This document shows, piece by piece, positions 16,102 through 25,704 of a stretch of 47,755 bases of DNA; within the stretch, counting starts at the first letter, position 1, and every line of letters begins with the position of its first letter. The stretch spans positions 1 through 47,755 of the forward strand of contig JAQUXR010000019.1 in NCBI GenBank assembly GCA_028692275.1, given 5' to 3'. Source of the DNA: Frisingicoccus sp009929615. GTDB taxonomy: Bacteria > Bacillota > Clostridia > Lachnospirales > Lachnospiraceae. The translations under genes and the position numbers were made by a program. A model generated the notes under the pieces. The model saw only the letters and a program-made list of their open reading frames with translations. It made no database searches and had not been told where the DNA came from.

Positions 16102-16131
16102 TTTATAGCAAAATTACAAATACTTCTTCAA
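16102..16131 (-). promoter_or_regulatory. Candidate promoter of the kinase/regulator pair
   Basis: Minus strand TTGAAG (16126-16131, within the end of metK), 18 bases ending TGC, TATAAA (16102-16107). Read-through from metK is the alternative. Confidence 0.4.
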
Positions 16132-17301
16132 TAATTCTGCTCTATCGGTTTTCTCCCATGGAAGATTCAAATCGTTTCTTCCAAAATGTCCGTATGCAGC
16201 CGTTTGTTTATAAATTGGCTGACGAAGATTCAGCATTTTAATAATACCTGCCGGACGTAAGTCAAAGTTCTCACGAATCATTGCTACAAGCTCTGCTTCC
16301 GACATCTTGCTTGTACCAAATGTATCCACCATAACTGATGTCGGTTGAGCCACGCCAATCGCATAAGAAAGCTGGATTTCGCATTTTTCTGCCAAACCTG
16401 CAGCTACAATATTCTTTGCAACATATCTTGCTGCATAGGCAGCTGAACGGTCTACCTTTGTACAGTCTTTACCGGAAAATGCTCCACCGCCGTGACGCGC
16501 ATATCCGCCGTAAGTATCAACAATTATTTTTCTTCCTGTCAAACCACTGTCTCCATGCGGTCCACCAATAACAAAACGTCCGGTTGGATTAATAAAGAAA
16601 TGGGTTTTCTCATCAACCATCTCTGCCGGAAGAATCGGTTCAAAAACATATTTACGAATATCTGCATGAATCTGTTCCTGTGTCACATCGGGATCATGTT
16701 GTGTTGAAAGAACAACCGTATCTAAACGGGCAGGTTTTCCATTCTCATCATACTCTATAGTCACCTGAGTTTTGCCATCCGGACGCAGATAGGATAAGGT
16801 ACCGTCTTTACGAACCTGTGCCAAACGTCTTGACAACTTATGTGCAAGAGCAATAGGATATGGCATATATTCCGGGGTCTCATTAGTTGCATAACCGAAC
16901 ATCATACCCTGGTCACCGGCACCAATAGATTCAATCTGGTCATCGGACATGGTATGTTCTCTGGCTTCCAATGCTTTATCAACGCCCATGGCAATATCTG
17001 GTGACTGCTTATCCAATGTCACCATAACCGAACAGGTCGCTGCATCAAAACCGTATTTTCCACGGTTATATCCAATTTCATCAACGGTATCTCTGACGAT
17101 TTTTGCAATATCAATATTGGCTTTAGATGTAATTTCACCCATAACCATAACAAGTCCGGTTGTTGTGCAGGTTTCACATGCCACGCGGCTCATTGGGTCC
17201 TCCGCAATCAGGGCGTCTAAAATAGCATCAGAAATCTGATCGCAGATTTTGTCAGGATGTCCTTCGGTTACAGATTCTGAAGTAAATAAAAGCTTTTCCA
17301 T
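16114..17301 (-). CDS. metK: S-adenosylmethionine synthetase
   Basis: The 395-residue enzyme makes S-adenosylmethionine from methionine and ATP. Signature segments are present: FTSESVTEGHPDKICDQISD at the N-terminus, GAGDQGMMFGYA (residues about 117-128) and GPHGDSGLTGRKIIVDTYGG (about 255-275). A strong AAGGAGGAG site precedes the ATG. Expression is controlled by an S-box riboswitch (17407-17504) and terminator (17359-17398), so the enzyme is shut down by its own product. The mtnN gene at 29815-30513 handles SAM-derived nucleosides. Confidence 0.97.
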   Translation of the reverse strand: MEKLLFTSESVTEGHPDKICDQISDAILDALIAEDPMSRVACETCTTTGLVMVMGEITSKANIDIAKIVRDTVDEIGYNRGKYGFDAATCSVMVTLDKQSPDIAMGVDKALEAREHTMSDDQIESIGAGDQGMMFGYATNETPEYMPYPIALAHKLSRRLAQVRKDGTLSYLRPDGKTQVTIEYDENGKPARLDTVVLSTQHDPDVTQEQIHADIRKYVFEPILPAEMVDEKTHFFINPTGRFVIGGPHGDSGLTGRKIIVDTYGGYARHGGGAFSGKDCTKVDRSAAYAARYVAKNIVAAGLAEKCEIQLSYAIGVAQPTSVMVDTFGTSKMSEAELVAMIRENFDLRPAGIIKMLNLRQPIYKQTAAYGHFGRNDLNLPWEKTDRAELLKKYL

Positions 17302-17358
17302 GTTTTGTTCTCCTCCTTGGAATTATCATTAAAATCATTTGTCTTCTATAAATTAAAA

Positions 17359-17398
17359 TAAAAAAATCAAGTCCACACAAAGTGGACTTGATTTTTTT
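17359..17398 (-). terminator. S-box riboswitch terminator before metK
   Basis: Minus strand AAAAAATCAAGTCCAC, short loop, GTGGACTTGATTTTTTT: a long, near-perfect stem with a T-run between aptamer and metK. Confidence 0.93.
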
Positions 17399-17406
17399 AT
17401 CAAATC

Positions 17407-17504
17407 CTCTTATTGTTCGAAATTATTCGCTCCGGCAGGCACCTTCCAAAATCGGGGTTGCCGCAATATCATCGCTCCTTAGGCTCCATTGCTCTGAATA
17501 AGAG
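17407..17504 (-). promoter_or_regulatory. SAM-I (S-box) riboswitch
   Basis: The minus strand shows CTCTTATTCAGAGCAATGG, then ATGATATTGCGGCAACC, GGTGCCTGCCGGAGCGAA and AACAATAAGAGG. CTCTTATT and AATAAGAG form a perfect eight-pair P1. Order and wording match the S-box class. It lies before metK with its own terminator and should turn metK off when SAM is high. Confidence 0.95.
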
Positions 17505-17537
17505 AAAATTGTTACATATTCACTTTTTATGTCGGTA

Positions 17538-18830
17538 TCATCCGACTTTTAACTTAAATTTCTGAAGGTCCTTATCATTATCGACCTTCTCTATGCAGGC
17601 TCCCAGACTTTTCAGTTTACCTTCAAAATCTTCATAACCACGCTGGATATAACCGATAGAATCTACTGTGGAGATACCATCCGCCGCCAGTGCTGCAATA
17701 ACTAATGCTGCTCCTGCACGTAAATCCGGAGCACTCATATGAGCTCCCTTGTAGCTTGGAACACCGATAATAATAGCTGTGTTGCCCTCTACTTTAATGC
17801 GCGCACCCATTCTCGCCAGCTCGTCCACATATCTGAAACGATTTTCAAAAATGCTTTCTGTAATGACACTGGTCCCGTCAGCTAATGCTAATGCAATGCC
17901 GACCTGTGGCTGCATATCTGTAGGGAATCCCGGGTATGGCAGAGTCTTAATATTCGTTGGTAAAAGCCGCTTTGCAGCTACAACTCGAACCGCATCATCC
18001 AGTTCTTCAATCTCTGCACCCATCTCCAGCAGTTTAGCCGTAATGGACTCTAAATGTTTAGGAATGACATGTTTCACAGTGATATCTCCCTGAGTTGCCA
18101 CTGCTGCACACATAAAGGTTCCTGCCTCAATCTGATCCGGAATAATCGTATATTCTGTTCCGTGAAGCTTCTCAACACCTCTGATTCGTATAACATCTGT
18201 TCCGGCACCTTTAATATCCGCTCCCATAGAGTTCAGGAAATTGGCCACATCAACGATGTGAGGTTCCTTCGCAGAATTTTCCAGAATTGTCCGGCCTTCT
18301 GCCATGGCTGCTGCCATCATAATATTAATCGTTGCTCCGACACTGACCACGTCCAGATAAATATGACGTGCTTTTAAATGTTCTGCCTTAGCAATAATCA
18401 TGCTGTTGTCAATATCAACTTTGGCACCAAGTGCCCTAAATCCCTTAATATGCTGGTCTATCGGACGACTTCCTATATTACATCCGCCCGGCAGTGCAAC
18501 CTGCGCCTCTTTATACTTTCCTAAAAGGGCTCCCAGCAAATAATAAGATGCTCTTATTTTACGGATAAATCCATCATCAATGCAATAACTGTGAATATTT
18601 TTACCGTTTATCTTTACTGTATTTCTATCGATTCGCTCTACATCTGCTCCAATCGAAGCAATAGCCTGTAATAATACATTGATATCGCTTACGTCTGGCA
18701 GATTGTCAATAATCACGTCTTCATCACTCATGATAGCTGCTGCAAGAATACCTAAAGCCGCATTCTTCGCGCCACCAATCGTCACTTCGCCAACCAATGG
18801 ATTTCCGCCTTTTATAACATATTGTTCCAT
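17538..18830 (-). CDS. murA: UDP-N-acetylglucosamine 1-carboxyvinyltransferase
   Basis: This 430-residue enzyme makes the first committed step of peptidoglycan synthesis, moving enolpyruvate from PEP to UDP-GlcNAc. Seen are the N-terminal YVIKGGNPLVGEVTIGGAKN, the loop PGGCNIGSRPIDQHI with the catalytic Cys that fosfomycin attacks, and the Asp in YPGFPTDMQPQ. The start at 18830 is chosen because GAGGTG lies just before it and the promoter at 18868-18895 places the transcript start near 18861, which excludes the in-frame ATG at 18866. Clostridia often carry two MurA paralogues; which one this is cannot be told here. Confidence 0.95.
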   Translation of the reverse strand: MEQYVIKGGNPLVGEVTIGGAKNAALGILAAAIMSDEDVIIDNLPDVSDINVLLQAIASIGADVERIDRNTVKINGKNIHSYCIDDGFIRKIRASYYLLGALLGKYKEAQVALPGGCNIGSRPIDQHIKGFRALGAKVDIDNSMIIAKAEHLKARHIYLDVVSVGATINIMMAAAMAEGRTILENSAKEPHIVDVANFLNSMGADIKGAGTDVIRIRGVEKLHGTEYTIIPDQIEAGTFMCAAVATQGDITVKHVIPKHLESITAKLLEMGAEIEELDDAVRVVAAKRLLPTNIKTLPYPGFPTDMQPQVGIALALADGTSVITESIFENRFRYVDELARMGARIKVEGNTAIIIGVPSYKGAHMSAPDLRAGAALVIAALAADGISTVDSIGYIQRGYEDFEGKLKSLGACIEKVDNDKDLQKFKLKVG

Positions 18831-18867
18831 GGTACACCTCAATAAACTTTCTGCTATAGTCTTCATT

Positions 18868-18895
18868 ATTATAGCATACTCCCGGAATTTGTAAA
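18868..18895 (-). promoter_or_regulatory. Promoter of murA
   Basis: Minus strand TTTACA (18890-18895), 16 bases ending TGC, TATAAT (18868-18873), an extended -10 promoter of the same design as that of the thi operon. Confidence 0.75.
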
Positions 18896-18951
18896 TTGAA
18901 TTTTATAATTTCGTAAAAAATCACCCGATATTTTACAAAATTTTTATATTT

Positions 18952-21555
18952 TTATACATCATGCCTCTCCGGGACAGCCTGATTCTCCACACCCTTTGGA
19001 TGCTTTTTGGCTCTTTCGTACATAACAATGAACATTGCTCCGGATATACATGTAATAATTACCCCAATCACAAATCCCTGCGGTTTGTAATTCATCTCAA
19101 TATAATGTTCCCCGGCAGATAATGGAATTCCAATAAAAGCATCTGCAATCTTTTCTGTTACAACTTTCTGACCATCTACTTCAACCGTCCATCCTTTTTC
19201 ATACGGAATGGATGTGAACATAATTCCATCTTTCTGAACAGTAATCTGTCCGGATACCTTTGTTGAAGCCACCTGGTCGACCTGCCATGTTTCTTTTTTC
19301 AACGTATCAAATATCTGATAAAATGCATCCATATGATGTTCAGCGGCTATGAGTTTAATATTCCCGCTGTCATACTCATCATCCAGATGGAATACAAATG
19401 TAACGGTTTCACCAGCCTCCAACCCTCCGACTCTGATAATGTGGCCATCTTCATCCGAATAGGTTTTGTCGCCATCCGCTTTGCTTACAACCAGTTTTTC
19501 GCAATGTGCTGCTTTAAAATAAATATACAGGTCCTGATAAGCATCCGGCACATAGGTATAGGTTATTGTGCCATCACCTTCATCAGTTGATGTATAAGAC
19601 CAATCTGCCCAACTGTCCGTTGTCAGTTCACATCCCTCTGCAACCGGCTCTGGCAGTCCAAAATAATCATATGGCCAAATATCCATGTCCGTTGCAGATA
19701 CAACCATCTGATTAATCACATCAAAAGGATTCGTTTTAGCATAATCCCACTGACGTATATTCTCTGATACCATAAATCCAAGCCCCAGTGCACAGTGATT
19801 CAAATAAAGATTCTCACCATCTGACTCCGAAAGCCATTCAAAGGTTCTTATATTGTCCATTTTCTGATTGCTGATGATATAGTCAATATTTAAAAAGGCA
19901 TCCGTTTCCGGAGTCGCTCCCTGATAGCTGTACTTGTTCGTCACCGAATAAAATCCAAGCCGTCTGGCCAGATTGTCCACCCCTGCATTGGCAGTTGATG
20001 AAAACAGAGACATGCCCGGCAGGTTCTGCCAGGTGACATCATCCCTGCCACGGCGTTCTTCAAGCTCAATCCGGTAGAATCTGTCTTCTTCCCGCTCTTC
20101 AACCTCAGATTTGAGTGCCGCCACCGCCTTTTGATCACTGTAATAATCCTTTCGATTGACCGTGCCATTCATACAAAGTCCAAAGGCACCATATCCACAG
20201 GCTTCAACCAGCATCAATGCCATTAATGCCAGTTCCAATTTCTTCCGCTGCTTCGCCTGTCCACAGGTCATTGTAAATAAGATACCATACAGAAGAATCG
20301 TCCCAATGTTAATCCCCCATGTGTATGTTTCCAGCTCAACTTTTCCGCTCCACCAGCTGTATCCTAAAACAGCCAGCCATGCCACTGCAGATAATACCGG
20401 TGCCCATCTCGGACAATCTTTACGATACTTATAACCTTCATATCCTATAATTAAAATCATAAAAATGTAAATAAAAGAAAATCTTCCCGGCAATCCATTT
20501 GGGAAATGGAATCCGTGCCAGATATAGGTCAGAAAGTTTGTATTCAGGCTCACCAACAAAAATGCTGTTACTAATAAATGGATGAATTTTTCCCAAGGTC
20601 TTATCTTTCGATTCAATAAATATAATGGCACAAGAAGCATCAGTGCCGCACCACAGTAAAGATTGAAGTTACCATTTAAATTCGTTGGCTCAATCGCCGT
20701 GAAATGCTGGCATAATAACTCGAAAATATTGTGATAAAATTTCAAAGTTTTCGGGAATGTACTTGCCGCCGACTGGCTTGCCATCAAAGTATAGGCTGTC
20801 GGCAAAAGCATGACCGCTCCAAAACCTCCGGCCAAAATAGAATAGCCCGCGAAACCTATCGTCCGCCGTATTCTCGCCCCTAGCCAAGCTTCCCGCTCAC
20901 AGCTGATTTCCATCAAAAAGAAAATACAGGAAAAAATACATATCATTATGGATATATAATAATTTGTAAAAATGCACAGGGCAAGTGAAATACCATAGAG
21001 CAGACCCTTGCCTTCTTTTACAAGCTTGTGAATCCCCAGCATAACCAGCGGGAAAAGAACAATGCAGTCAAGCCACATGATATTCCATCCGTAGCCAATG
21101 ACAAAACTGCTCATGGCATAACAGCATCCAAAAACGGTTACAATCGGTCCATAATGGTCAAACCGTTTTTTTAGAAATATAGAAAATGTCACCCCGGCCA
21201 ATCCCAGTTTAATCAGATAAATCAGAGTGAAACACTCCATAACCATGCTCTTCGGGAAAATAAGCAGTAACAAATTCAGCGGGCTTGCCAGATAGTAGGC
21301 AATAATTGCCCAGAAGTTCATACCCAGACCGCCATTCCAACTATAGAGCAGGCTGTCAAAATGTCTCCACTTATACTGAAGTTCTGAGAAAAATGGCACA
21401 TATTGATGGTAGGAATCTATAATTGTAATTCCCCGGTCTCCAAACGGCCATACCCCCTGGCATATAAAAGCTGCCAGAGCTACGACAAAAGGAATAATAA
21501 AGGCCATAATATACCATTTATTTTTTCCTGCCCATTTTTTTATCTTCAACTTCAT
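18952..21555 (-). CDS. YfhO-family multi-span membrane protein
   Basis: The 867-residue protein is mostly transmembrane helices in its first ~450 residues, starting with AFIIPFVVALAAFICQGVWP. A large extracytoplasmic region follows (about 460-820), then a final helix and a basic tail. Early motifs such as DSYHQYVPFFSELQYK match the YfhO family, GT-C-like proteins whose Bacillus and Listeria members add sugars to lipoteichoic acid. A role in glycosylating a cell-surface polymer is therefore likely but not shown. The start lies two bases after the aroK stop, with GGAG inside aroK, so the two genes are co-translated. Confidence 0.83.
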   Translation of the reverse strand: MKLKIKKWAGKNKWYIMAFIIPFVVALAAFICQGVWPFGDRGITIIDSYHQYVPFFSELQYKWRHFDSLLYSWNGGLGMNFWAIIAYYLASPLNLLLLIFPKSMVMECFTLIYLIKLGLAGVTFSIFLKKRFDHYGPIVTVFGCCYAMSSFVIGYGWNIMWLDCIVLFPLVMLGIHKLVKEGKGLLYGISLALCIFTNYYISIMICIFSCIFFLMEISCEREAWLGARIRRTIGFAGYSILAGGFGAVMLLPTAYTLMASQSAASTFPKTLKFYHNIFELLCQHFTAIEPTNLNGNFNLYCGAALMLLVPLYLLNRKIRPWEKFIHLLVTAFLLVSLNTNFLTYIWHGFHFPNGLPGRFSFIYIFMILIIGYEGYKYRKDCPRWAPVLSAVAWLAVLGYSWWSGKVELETYTWGINIGTILLYGILFTMTCGQAKQRKKLELALMALMLVEACGYGAFGLCMNGTVNRKDYYSDQKAVAALKSEVEEREEDRFYRIELEERRGRDDVTWQNLPGMSLFSSTANAGVDNLARRLGFYSVTNKYSYQGATPETDAFLNIDYIISNQKMDNIRTFEWLSESDGENLYLNHCALGLGFMVSENIRQWDYAKTNPFDVINQMVVSATDMDIWPYDYFGLPEPVAEGCELTTDSWADWSYTSTDEGDGTITYTYVPDAYQDLYIYFKAAHCEKLVVSKADGDKTYSDEDGHIIRVGGLEAGETVTFVFHLDDEYDSGNIKLIAAEHHMDAFYQIFDTLKKETWQVDQVASTKVSGQITVQKDGIMFTSIPYEKGWTVEVDGQKVVTEKIADAFIGIPLSAGEHYIEMNYKPQGFVIGVIITCISGAMFIVMYERAKKHPKGVENQAVPERHDV

Positions 21556-21557
21556 AA

Positions 21558-22070
21558 TTATTTACGCTCCAAATCTTCAACCTGGGCCTGTATCGCCAGC
21601 ATGGCCTTACGGATACCCATATTCCCAACTTCTACAGTGATGTCCGCATAACGTTCGTACAATGGTACTCTCTCATTATATAAATCCTTCAACGTATTGC
21701 CTTTACGGATAGCCACCCCTCGTTTCAAAAGATTTCCAAGACGTTTTTCAAGAGCCACATAGGGCACTTTAATATATACAACCCGGCCAATGGATTTCAA
21801 ATGCTTCATGGCCTCTGCTCCGTAAATAACACTTCCACCGGTTGCAATAACCGTTCTATGCACCTGCAGCTGGGCATTGACACGATTTTCCACATCAAGA
21901 AAACCATCAATTCCCCGTTCCTCAATAATCTCATACAGCCTCTTACCTTCAACTGCCTGAATAGCTAAATCTGAATCTATAAAATCATATCCCAAGGCCT
22001 TTGCAAGAACAACGCCAATGGTACTCTTCCCTGCTCCGGGCATTCCAATCAAAATAATATTATCTTTCAT
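21558..22070 (-). CDS. aroK: Shikimate kinase
   Basis: The 170-residue kinase phosphorylates shikimate in the aromatic amino-acid pathway. The P-loop GMPGAGKST is at residues 9-17, DFIDSDLAIQ supplies the substrate-binding Asp, and ATGGSVIYGAEA holds the GG motif. The sequence ends in a lid and helix typical of the family. No other shikimate-pathway gene is nearby; it is coupled to the YfhO gene downstream and diverges from dinB. Confidence 0.92.
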   Translation of the reverse strand: MKDNIILIGMPGAGKSTIGVVLAKALGYDFIDSDLAIQAVEGKRLYEIIEERGIDGFLDVENRVNAQLQVHRTVIATGGSVIYGAEAMKHLKSIGRVVYIKVPYVALEKRLGNLLKRGVAIRKGNTLKDLYNERVPLYERYADITVEVGNMGIRKAMLAIQAQVEDLERK

Positions 22071-22150
22071 ATGTCTGTCACCCTTTCTGTATTTTTTTAT
22101 TTTAGCATTTTCCCTTCATTTTCTCAACTATTTTAACACTTACCTGGCTA

Positions 22151-22179
22151 TTGACCCCTTCCTATCCTTTAGATATAAT
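22151..22179 (+). promoter_or_regulatory. Promoter of dinB
   Basis: TTGACC (22151-22156), 17 bases, TATAAT (22174-22179), about 28 bases before the dinB start codon. I see no obvious SOS (LexA) box overlapping it. Confidence 0.75.
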
Positions 22180-22207
22180 GAATTTATTAATTTTGAAGGT
22201 GATGTTT

Positions 22208-23410
22208 ATGGACTCTGTTATTTTTCATATCGATGTCAACTCGGCTTTTTTGAGCTGGACAGCCATACGTCTCCTCGCCGAAGGTTCCTCTGTGGACATA
22301 CGAACAATCCCTGCTGCTGTTGGCGGAGATATTTCAAAACGGCGGGGTGTTATTTTGGCGAAATCCATTCCGGCCAAAGCCTTCCGGGTAACTACAGGCG
22401 AACCGATTACAGATGCCCTGAAAAAATGTCCAAATCTTCATATTGTCCAGCCGGACCACGGATATTATCAGAAATGCAGCGAGGAAATGCTGTCTTTATT
22501 GAGCGAATATTCTCCGGATATTCATCCCTATAGTATCGATGAATGTTTTATGACTTATGTCCCTTTTCCGGGAGATGGCGGCTCGCCGGTATCTGCCGCC
22601 AACCATATTCGCCAACACATCCAGAATGCACTGGGCTTTACTGTGAATATTGGAATTTCCACGAATAAACTTCTGGCAAAGATGGCTTCGGATTTCACAA
22701 AACCCAATAGAGTTCACACACTTTTCCCCGAAGAAATACCACAAAAGATGTGGCCGCTCCCTGTGCGTGACCTTTTTATGGTTGGCCGCTCTTCGGCCCA
22801 TACCTTAGAGCTTCTCGGCATAAAAACCATTGGTGATCTGGCTCATACAGACCCGGCCATTCTGACCTCCCATTTGAAAAGTCACGGTCAGACCATCTGG
22901 GAATACGCCAACGGTCTGGAACACACACCCATTGATACTAAACGACATATCGCTAAGGGCATTGGAAACTCCACAACCCTCGCCTCCGATATCACAGAAA
23001 GTTTTGCCGCAAGAAAAGTTCTTCTGTCTCTGTCAGAATCTGTATCCCGCCGCTTAAGGTCCTCCGGTCAATGTGCCGGTATGGTCAGTGTTGAAATCAA
23101 ATACAACGATTTCAGAACTGCCTCTCATCAAATGCAGATTTTAACACCCAGCCAGAATACCGATATTATTTACAGACACGCCTGCCAGCTCTTTGACGAA
23201 TTATGGGAAGGAACACCTATACGCCTTCTGGGCATCCGCACATCCAAGCTTACAGACCAGTCAAATTTGCAAATGAATCTTTTTGATACGGTTGAAAATA
23301 AAAAACTACAAAATCTGGATAAAGCCCTCGATGCCATTCGTTCAAAATACGGTCGTGATGCGGTTGTCCGGGGAAGTTTTCTAAAATCAAAAGAAGATAC
23401 ACCCAAATAG
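22208..23410 (+). CDS. dinB: Y-family DNA polymerase IV (DinB-like)
   Basis: This 400-residue translesion polymerase begins MDSVIFHIDVNSAFLSW, with the first metal Asp and a Phe at the steric-gate position; the DVN wording replaces the more common DMD and resembles UmuC-type proteins. The second metal pair is in YSIDECFMTY (residues about 103-112). A helix-hairpin-helix region (LLGIKTIGDLAHTDP) and little-finger domain follow, and QMNLF near residue 356 fits a beta-clamp-binding peptide. The start at 22208 has AAGGTG upstream and a clear promoter before it. The last codons form the left arm of a terminator (23389-23425). Confidence 0.9.
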   Translation: MDSVIFHIDVNSAFLSWTAIRLLAEGSSVDIRTIPAAVGGDISKRRGVILAKSIPAKAFRVTTGEPITDALKKCPNLHIVQPDHGYYQKCSEEMLSLLSEYSPDIHPYSIDECFMTYVPFPGDGGSPVSAANHIRQHIQNALGFTVNIGISTNKLLAKMASDFTKPNRVHTLFPEEIPQKMWPLPVRDLFMVGRSSAHTLELLGIKTIGDLAHTDPAILTSHLKSHGQTIWEYANGLEHTPIDTKRHIAKGIGNSTTLASDITESFAARKVLLSLSESVSRRLRSSGQCAGMVSVEIKYNDFRTASHQMQILTPSQNTDIIYRHACQLFDELWEGTPIRLLGIRTSKLTDQSNLQMNLFDTVENKKLQNLDKALDAIRSKYGRDAVVRGSFLKSKEDTPK

Positions 23411-23425
23411 GTATATCTTCTTTTT
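23389..23425. terminator. Terminator overlapping the dinB stop, shared with the flavin reductase gene
   Basis: AAAAGAAGATA pairs with TATCTTCTTTT, with a further three-pair extension and a T-run on each strand. The left arm lies within the last dinB codons. Confidence 0.75.
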
Positions 23426-23434
23426 CATATTGTT

Positions 23435-24031
23435 CTATCTTCTCTTTTTTGCCTGCCGTTTTCCTGTGGATTTTCGGCGTACAGCATAGCCAAAACCGCC
23501 CAGATGTTTACCCAATCCAAAGTATTGTCCATGGGAATAGACCATTGGTGACGCTTTATCTAAATGAAAGCCGCCTTTTGAATCCATATACTGTTCGTCT
23601 ACGTAAACCCCCTGAACTTCTGCCATAAACATATCATGACTGCCCAAAGGCATTACCCGTGTTACTTTACATTCAATCGATACTGGGCTTTCTTCAACCA
23701 TTGGTGCATATTTCAATTCACCTTTGACCGGAGTCAGTTTCGTTTCTTTGAATTTATCAATATCCCTGCCTGAGCGAACACCGCAAAAATCCGTGGCCCG
23801 TGCCAGTTTCTCTGTTGTCAGATTGATGACATATTCTCCTGTTTCCTGAATCATATGATGGGAATGTCGTTCTTTTCGTATAGAAACATAGACCATCGGC
23901 GGGTCTGAACATATCGTCCCCGTCCATGCTGCCGTCATCAGATTAACATTTCCCTCTTTATCTGCACAGCTCACAAGTACCGCTGGCAGTGGATAAACCA
24001 TATTTCCCGGTTTCCATTTCTGTTTTGCCAT
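23435..24031 (-). CDS. Flavin reductase-like FMN-binding protein
   Basis: The 198-residue protein has the flavin-reductase split-barrel fold (YPLPAVLVSCADKEGNVNLM near the N-terminus, then AAWTGTICSDPPMVYVSIRK). It ends in a short Lys/Arg-rich tail. Such proteins bind FMN and use NAD(P)H or pass electrons to partners; the physiological partner is unknown. AGAGGT precedes the ATG, which lies nine bases after the stop of the first pyrophosphatase gene, so it is the third gene of the pyrophosphatase operon. Confidence 0.87.
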   Translation of the reverse strand: MAKQKWKPGNMVYPLPAVLVSCADKEGNVNLMTAAWTGTICSDPPMVYVSIRKERHSHHMIQETGEYVINLTTEKLARATDFCGVRSGRDIDKFKETKLTPVKGELKYAPMVEESPVSIECKVTRVMPLGSHDMFMAEVQGVYVDEQYMDSKGGFHLDKASPMVYSHGQYFGLGKHLGGFGYAVRRKSTGKRQAKKRR

Positions 24032-24040
24032 AAATTACCT

Positions 24041-25690
24041 CTATTCCTGGAGTGTTCCGAGCATTTTCGGAATGAACTGTTTCTTTCGGGATACCATATT
24101 TTCCACAAAAACGCTATCCCCTTCTTTAGATACATTCTGTCCAAAGCAGCTCTTTGCCGCCTCCAGTGCTTTTTCATCAGAGCAAAGCACCATCGTGGAT
24201 TCGTCTAAAATGTTTGTCATCATAAAGAAAATCATATTCAAGCCATGTTCTTCCTTCGCTTTCGGAAGCATATTGGCCAGTCTTGCACGTATCTTTTTCA
24301 ATTCTCTGACATCCAGTGATGTGACCTGTCCCACACCAAACTGAATATCTCCCGCAGAAAACTTTTTGAAATCCTGATAAAAAATATCCGCATCGGATTT
24401 ACTCTTCAAATCGCTTCCGGCCTCAAACATCTGCATTGCATATTCTTCAACTTTTATTCCGGCAATTTGGGCCAGTGCCTCCGAAGCCATCCGGTCCAAT
24501 GGCGTACAGGTCGGAGAACGATACATCAGAGTGTCCGATATAATTGCCGAACACATAAGTCCTGCCATGTCCGGCGTAACCTCTATCTTACTCTCCTTAT
24601 ACATCTGATACACAATAGTTGCCGTACATCCTACCGGCTGGCATCGGAAATATACAGGCTTTATACTTTGAACATATCCCAGTTTATGATGATCAACAAT
24701 TTCCAGAATCTCGCAGTCAAAGATGCCGTCTACGGCCTGTCCCATTTCATTATGGTCAACCAATGCCACCTGTTTTTTACTGAAATCAATCAGATTATGC
24801 CGGGTAAACATACCGATAACCTTGTCTGAACTATCCAGAATCGGGAATGCTCTGTGCCGGTTCTTCGCCATTACATCTTTAATATCTTCGATAAAATCAT
24901 CATTTTTAAAAACTTTCAAATGGTCTTTCACCATAAAATGGCCAATCGCCATACTCTGATTAATTAGGCGGGCCGCAATAAAAGTATCATAGGGCGTCCG
25001 AATAACAGTGCAATGATGTTCCGTGGCCAGTTTGAGAATCGTGTCGCTGGGCTGAGTGTTCATGCTGATAATCAAGCACCCTGCATTCATCTCAATGGCA
25101 CAAAGCTGTGACTCATAGCGGTCACCCATCATAACAATATCCCCGTCCTCTATGTATTCCTCCATCAAGTCCGGATTGGCAGCTGCAATTAAAATTTTAC
25201 CTTTTTCAACAAGACCTTCCGGGTCTCCAACCAGCATCTCACCATCTAAAGTAGCCAGAATATTTTTATAAGGTGTTTTATTCTCTGACAGGACACGGCT
25301 GTCATAAACACCCATGTAGGTTTTGGCAATGTCGCCTTTTGTAATAAGCCCCAGAAGTTTATTATCCTCATCCACAATCGTCAGTGTTGATACCTGTTTT
25401 TCCTGAATACGTTCCCATGCCTCTCTGATAGACATCTCCGGAGTACCGCTGTAAGCCGGCGATATCTTCACATCCTTGACCTGAGTTCGTACATCTTCCA
25501 TATATTTTGGCACTTCTGCCTGAAATTTTTCCAAAACAAAAGCTGTTTCTAAATTAACCTCTCCAGCACGGACCGGTGTATAATTCCTTCCTGTTACCTG
25601 TCGGCGTAAATTCGCATAGGCAATCGCAGAGCAGATGGAATCTGTATCTGGATGTTTATGCCCAATAACGTAAATCTTTTCTTCCTTCAT
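24041..25690 (-). CDS. Mn-dependent family II inorganic pyrophosphatase with CBS/DRTGG insert (copy 1)
   Basis: The 549-residue protein hydrolyses pyrophosphate. The DHH-type catalytic domain is split: GHKHPDTDSICSAIAYA at residues 10-26, then VDHNEMGQAVDG and DHHKLG after the insert, and the C-terminal substrate motif SRKKQFIPK. Between them lie a CBS domain (about 70-125), a DRTGG-type region (about 140-245) and a second CBS domain (about 250-305). Related clostridial enzymes are regulated by AMP, ADP and diadenosine polyphosphates at these domains. All metal-binding motifs look intact. It follows a close paralogue after 14 bases. Confidence 0.92.
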   Translation of the reverse strand: MKEEKIYVIGHKHPDTDSICSAIAYANLRRQVTGRNYTPVRAGEVNLETAFVLEKFQAEVPKYMEDVRTQVKDVKISPAYSGTPEMSIREAWERIQEKQVSTLTIVDEDNKLLGLITKGDIAKTYMGVYDSRVLSENKTPYKNILATLDGEMLVGDPEGLVEKGKILIAAANPDLMEEYIEDGDIVMMGDRYESQLCAIEMNAGCLIISMNTQPSDTILKLATEHHCTVIRTPYDTFIAARLINQSMAIGHFMVKDHLKVFKNDDFIEDIKDVMAKNRHRAFPILDSSDKVIGMFTRHNLIDFSKKQVALVDHNEMGQAVDGIFDCEILEIVDHHKLGYVQSIKPVYFRCQPVGCTATIVYQMYKESKIEVTPDMAGLMCSAIISDTLMYRSPTCTPLDRMASEALAQIAGIKVEEYAMQMFEAGSDLKSKSDADIFYQDFKKFSAGDIQFGVGQVTSLDVRELKKIRARLANMLPKAKEEHGLNMIFFMMTNILDESTMVLCSDEKALEAAKSCFGQNVSKEGDSVFVENMVSRKKQFIPKMLGTLQE

Positions 25691-25704
25691 CTCTCCACCT
25701 CCTG

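Noticed and set aside
17531..17546. GTCGG/CCGAC hairpin at the murA stop as a terminator
   Set aside because: Only five pairs, and the bases after it on the minus strand are an A-run, not T.
22100..22207. LexA/SOS box before dinB
   Set aside because: I found no GAAC-N4-GTTC-type or similar inverted repeat overlapping the promoter.
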